Shown: piece after piece, positions 62,989-64,000 of the stretch
How the letters are laid out: every line of letters starts with the position of its first letter
Numbering within the stretch: the stretch's first letter is position 1
Assembly (NCBI RefSeq): GCF_017654505.1
Contig: NC_054540.1
Coordinates: 41,914,554 to 41,978,553 of the forward strand
Length of the DNA stretch: 64,000 nucleotides
DNA from: Polyodon spathula
Taxonomy: Eukaryota > Chordata > Actinopteri > Acipenseriformes > Polyodontidae
Direction: 5' to 3'
The notes under the pieces: model-generated
Seen by the model: only the letters and a program-made list of their open reading frames with translations
Databases searched by the model: none
What the model was told of the DNA's origin: nothing
Translations under genes and position numbers: made by a program

Positions 62989-64000
62989 TCCATGATCATT
63001 ACACAGGTGCACCTTGTGTTGAGGACAATAAAAGGCCACTCTAAAATGTGCAGTTTTGTCACACAACACAATACCACAGATGTCTCACGTTTTGAGGGAG
63101 CGTCCAATTGGCATGCTGACTGCAGGAATGTTCAACAGAGCTGTTGCCAGAGAATTGGACGTTCATTTCTCTACCAAAAGCCGCCTCCAACGTCGTTTTA
63201 AGAGAATTTGGCAGTACGTCCAACCGGCCTCACAACCGCAGACCACATGTAACCACTCCAGCCTAGGACCTCCACATCTAGCTTCTTCACCTGCAGGATC
63301 AAACTGTCAGAAACCGTCTCAGGGAAGCTCATCTGCGTGCTCGTCATCCTCACCAGAGTCTTTACTGCAGTTCGGCATTATAACTGACTTCAGTGGGCAA
63401 ATGCTCACCTTCAAAGGCCACTGGCACGCTGGAGAAGTGTGCTCTTCAATGATGAATCATGGTTTCAGCTGTACCAGGCAAATGGCAGACAGAGTGTATG
63501 GCGTTGTGTGGGCGTGCAGTTTGCTGATGTCAACGTTGTGAACAAAGTGCCCCATTGTGGCAGCTGGGTTATGGTATGGGCAGGCATAAGCTACGGACAA
63601 CAAACACAATTGCATTTTATCGAAAGCAGTTTGAATGCACAGAGATACCGTGACGAGATCCTGAGGACCCTTGTCGTGCCATTCATCCGCCGCCATCACC
63701 TCATGTTTCAGCATGATAATGCACGGCCCCATGTCGCAAGGATCTGTACACAATTCCTGGAAGCTGAAAATGTCCCAGTTCTTCCATGGCCTCCATACTG
63801 ACCAGACATGTCACCCACTGTGCATGTTTGGGATGCTCTGGATCGACGTGTACGACAGCGTGTTCCAGTGCCCGCCAATATCCAGCAACTTCGCACAGCC
63901 ACTGAAGAGGAGTGGGACAACATTCCACAGGCCACAATCAACAGCCTGATCAACTCTATGCAAAGGAGATGTGTCGCACAGAATGAGGCAAATGGTGGTC
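62989..64000 (+). mobile_element. Tc1-like transposon copy, 5' end missing, runs off the window
   Basis: It starts at ATGATCATTACACAGGTGC, which corresponds to internal position 61929 of the first copy, so its left inverted repeat and about 220 bp are absent. It is closest to the copy at 35769, sharing the same deletion in the middle of the transposase and the TGA after VPVLPWPPY. Confidence 0.9.
63080..64000 (+). pseudogene. Tc1-like transposase (partial, degenerate)
   Basis: SHVLRERPIGMLTAG and RAVARELDVHFSTKSRLQRR at the start. After frame breaks come MLFNDESWFQLYQANGRQSV, MFQHDNARPHVAR, a TGA at about 63799, and PDMSPTVHVWDALDRRV, again lacking the catalytic Glu. The loss of Glu is shared with 36064-37008, so the two descend from one dead copy or the substitution predates both. 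Confidence 0.88.

Overview
This is eukaryotic, intron-bearing, repeat-dense DNA. The host is most likely a non-teleost ray-finned fish such as a sturgeon or paddlefish. That is an inference from the mix of abundant CR1 LINEs with a TTCTTATG tail, L1-Tx1 LINEs, a Gmr1-like LTR element, a DIRS-like remnant and fish-type Tc1, hAT and piggyBac transposons. No bacterial gene, CRISPR array, tRNA or rRNA was seen.

The clear host gene is U2SURP (SR140, a U2 snRNP-associated SURP-domain splicing factor). Eleven exons of its 3' half run right to left on the minus strand from 61121 to 40841. They join in frame into about 487 codons: the CTD-interaction domain, an acidic DG-repeat linker, the conserved KRAKLRE and [11 protein letters not shown] blocks, and the RS-rich tail ending in KKSKKSKH. 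All introns are GT-AG except one, which is GC-AG. The N-terminal half lies beyond 64000. A second host trace is a two-exon remnant of an SLC6-family transporter on the plus strand (26074-27500). A CR1 LINE has landed inside one of its coding exons.

Layout: 1-1740 5' half of a CR1 LINE (minus). 1872-2547 solo LTR of a Gmr1-like element. 2555-17860 two L1-Tx1 LINEs (minus). The left one is split by a gag-like LTR element (2715-5873, 5-bp target duplication AGTAC) and by a CR1. About 3.64 kb of that structure is tandemly duplicated (5459-9098 and 9099 onward). 18295-23521 degenerate Gmr1-like Ty3 element with integrase before reverse transcriptase. 24273-25942 piggyBac MITE, L2-like LINE, tRNA-SINE and CR1 tail. 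26074-27500 SLC6 remnant. 28398-29940 DIRS-like remnant. 31833-32293 solo LTR. 35030-35663 CR1. 35769-37206 Tc1. 37259-37864 large palindrome. 40200-61121 U2SURP with transposon-filled introns, one of which carries a four-element nest of two hATs, a piggyBac and a Tc1. 61711-64000 head-to-tail pair of truncated Tc1 copies.

The genes do not form a pathway. The window is one housekeeping splicing-factor gene surrounded and interrupted by successive waves of transposition, and the nesting lets the order of many insertions be read directly.
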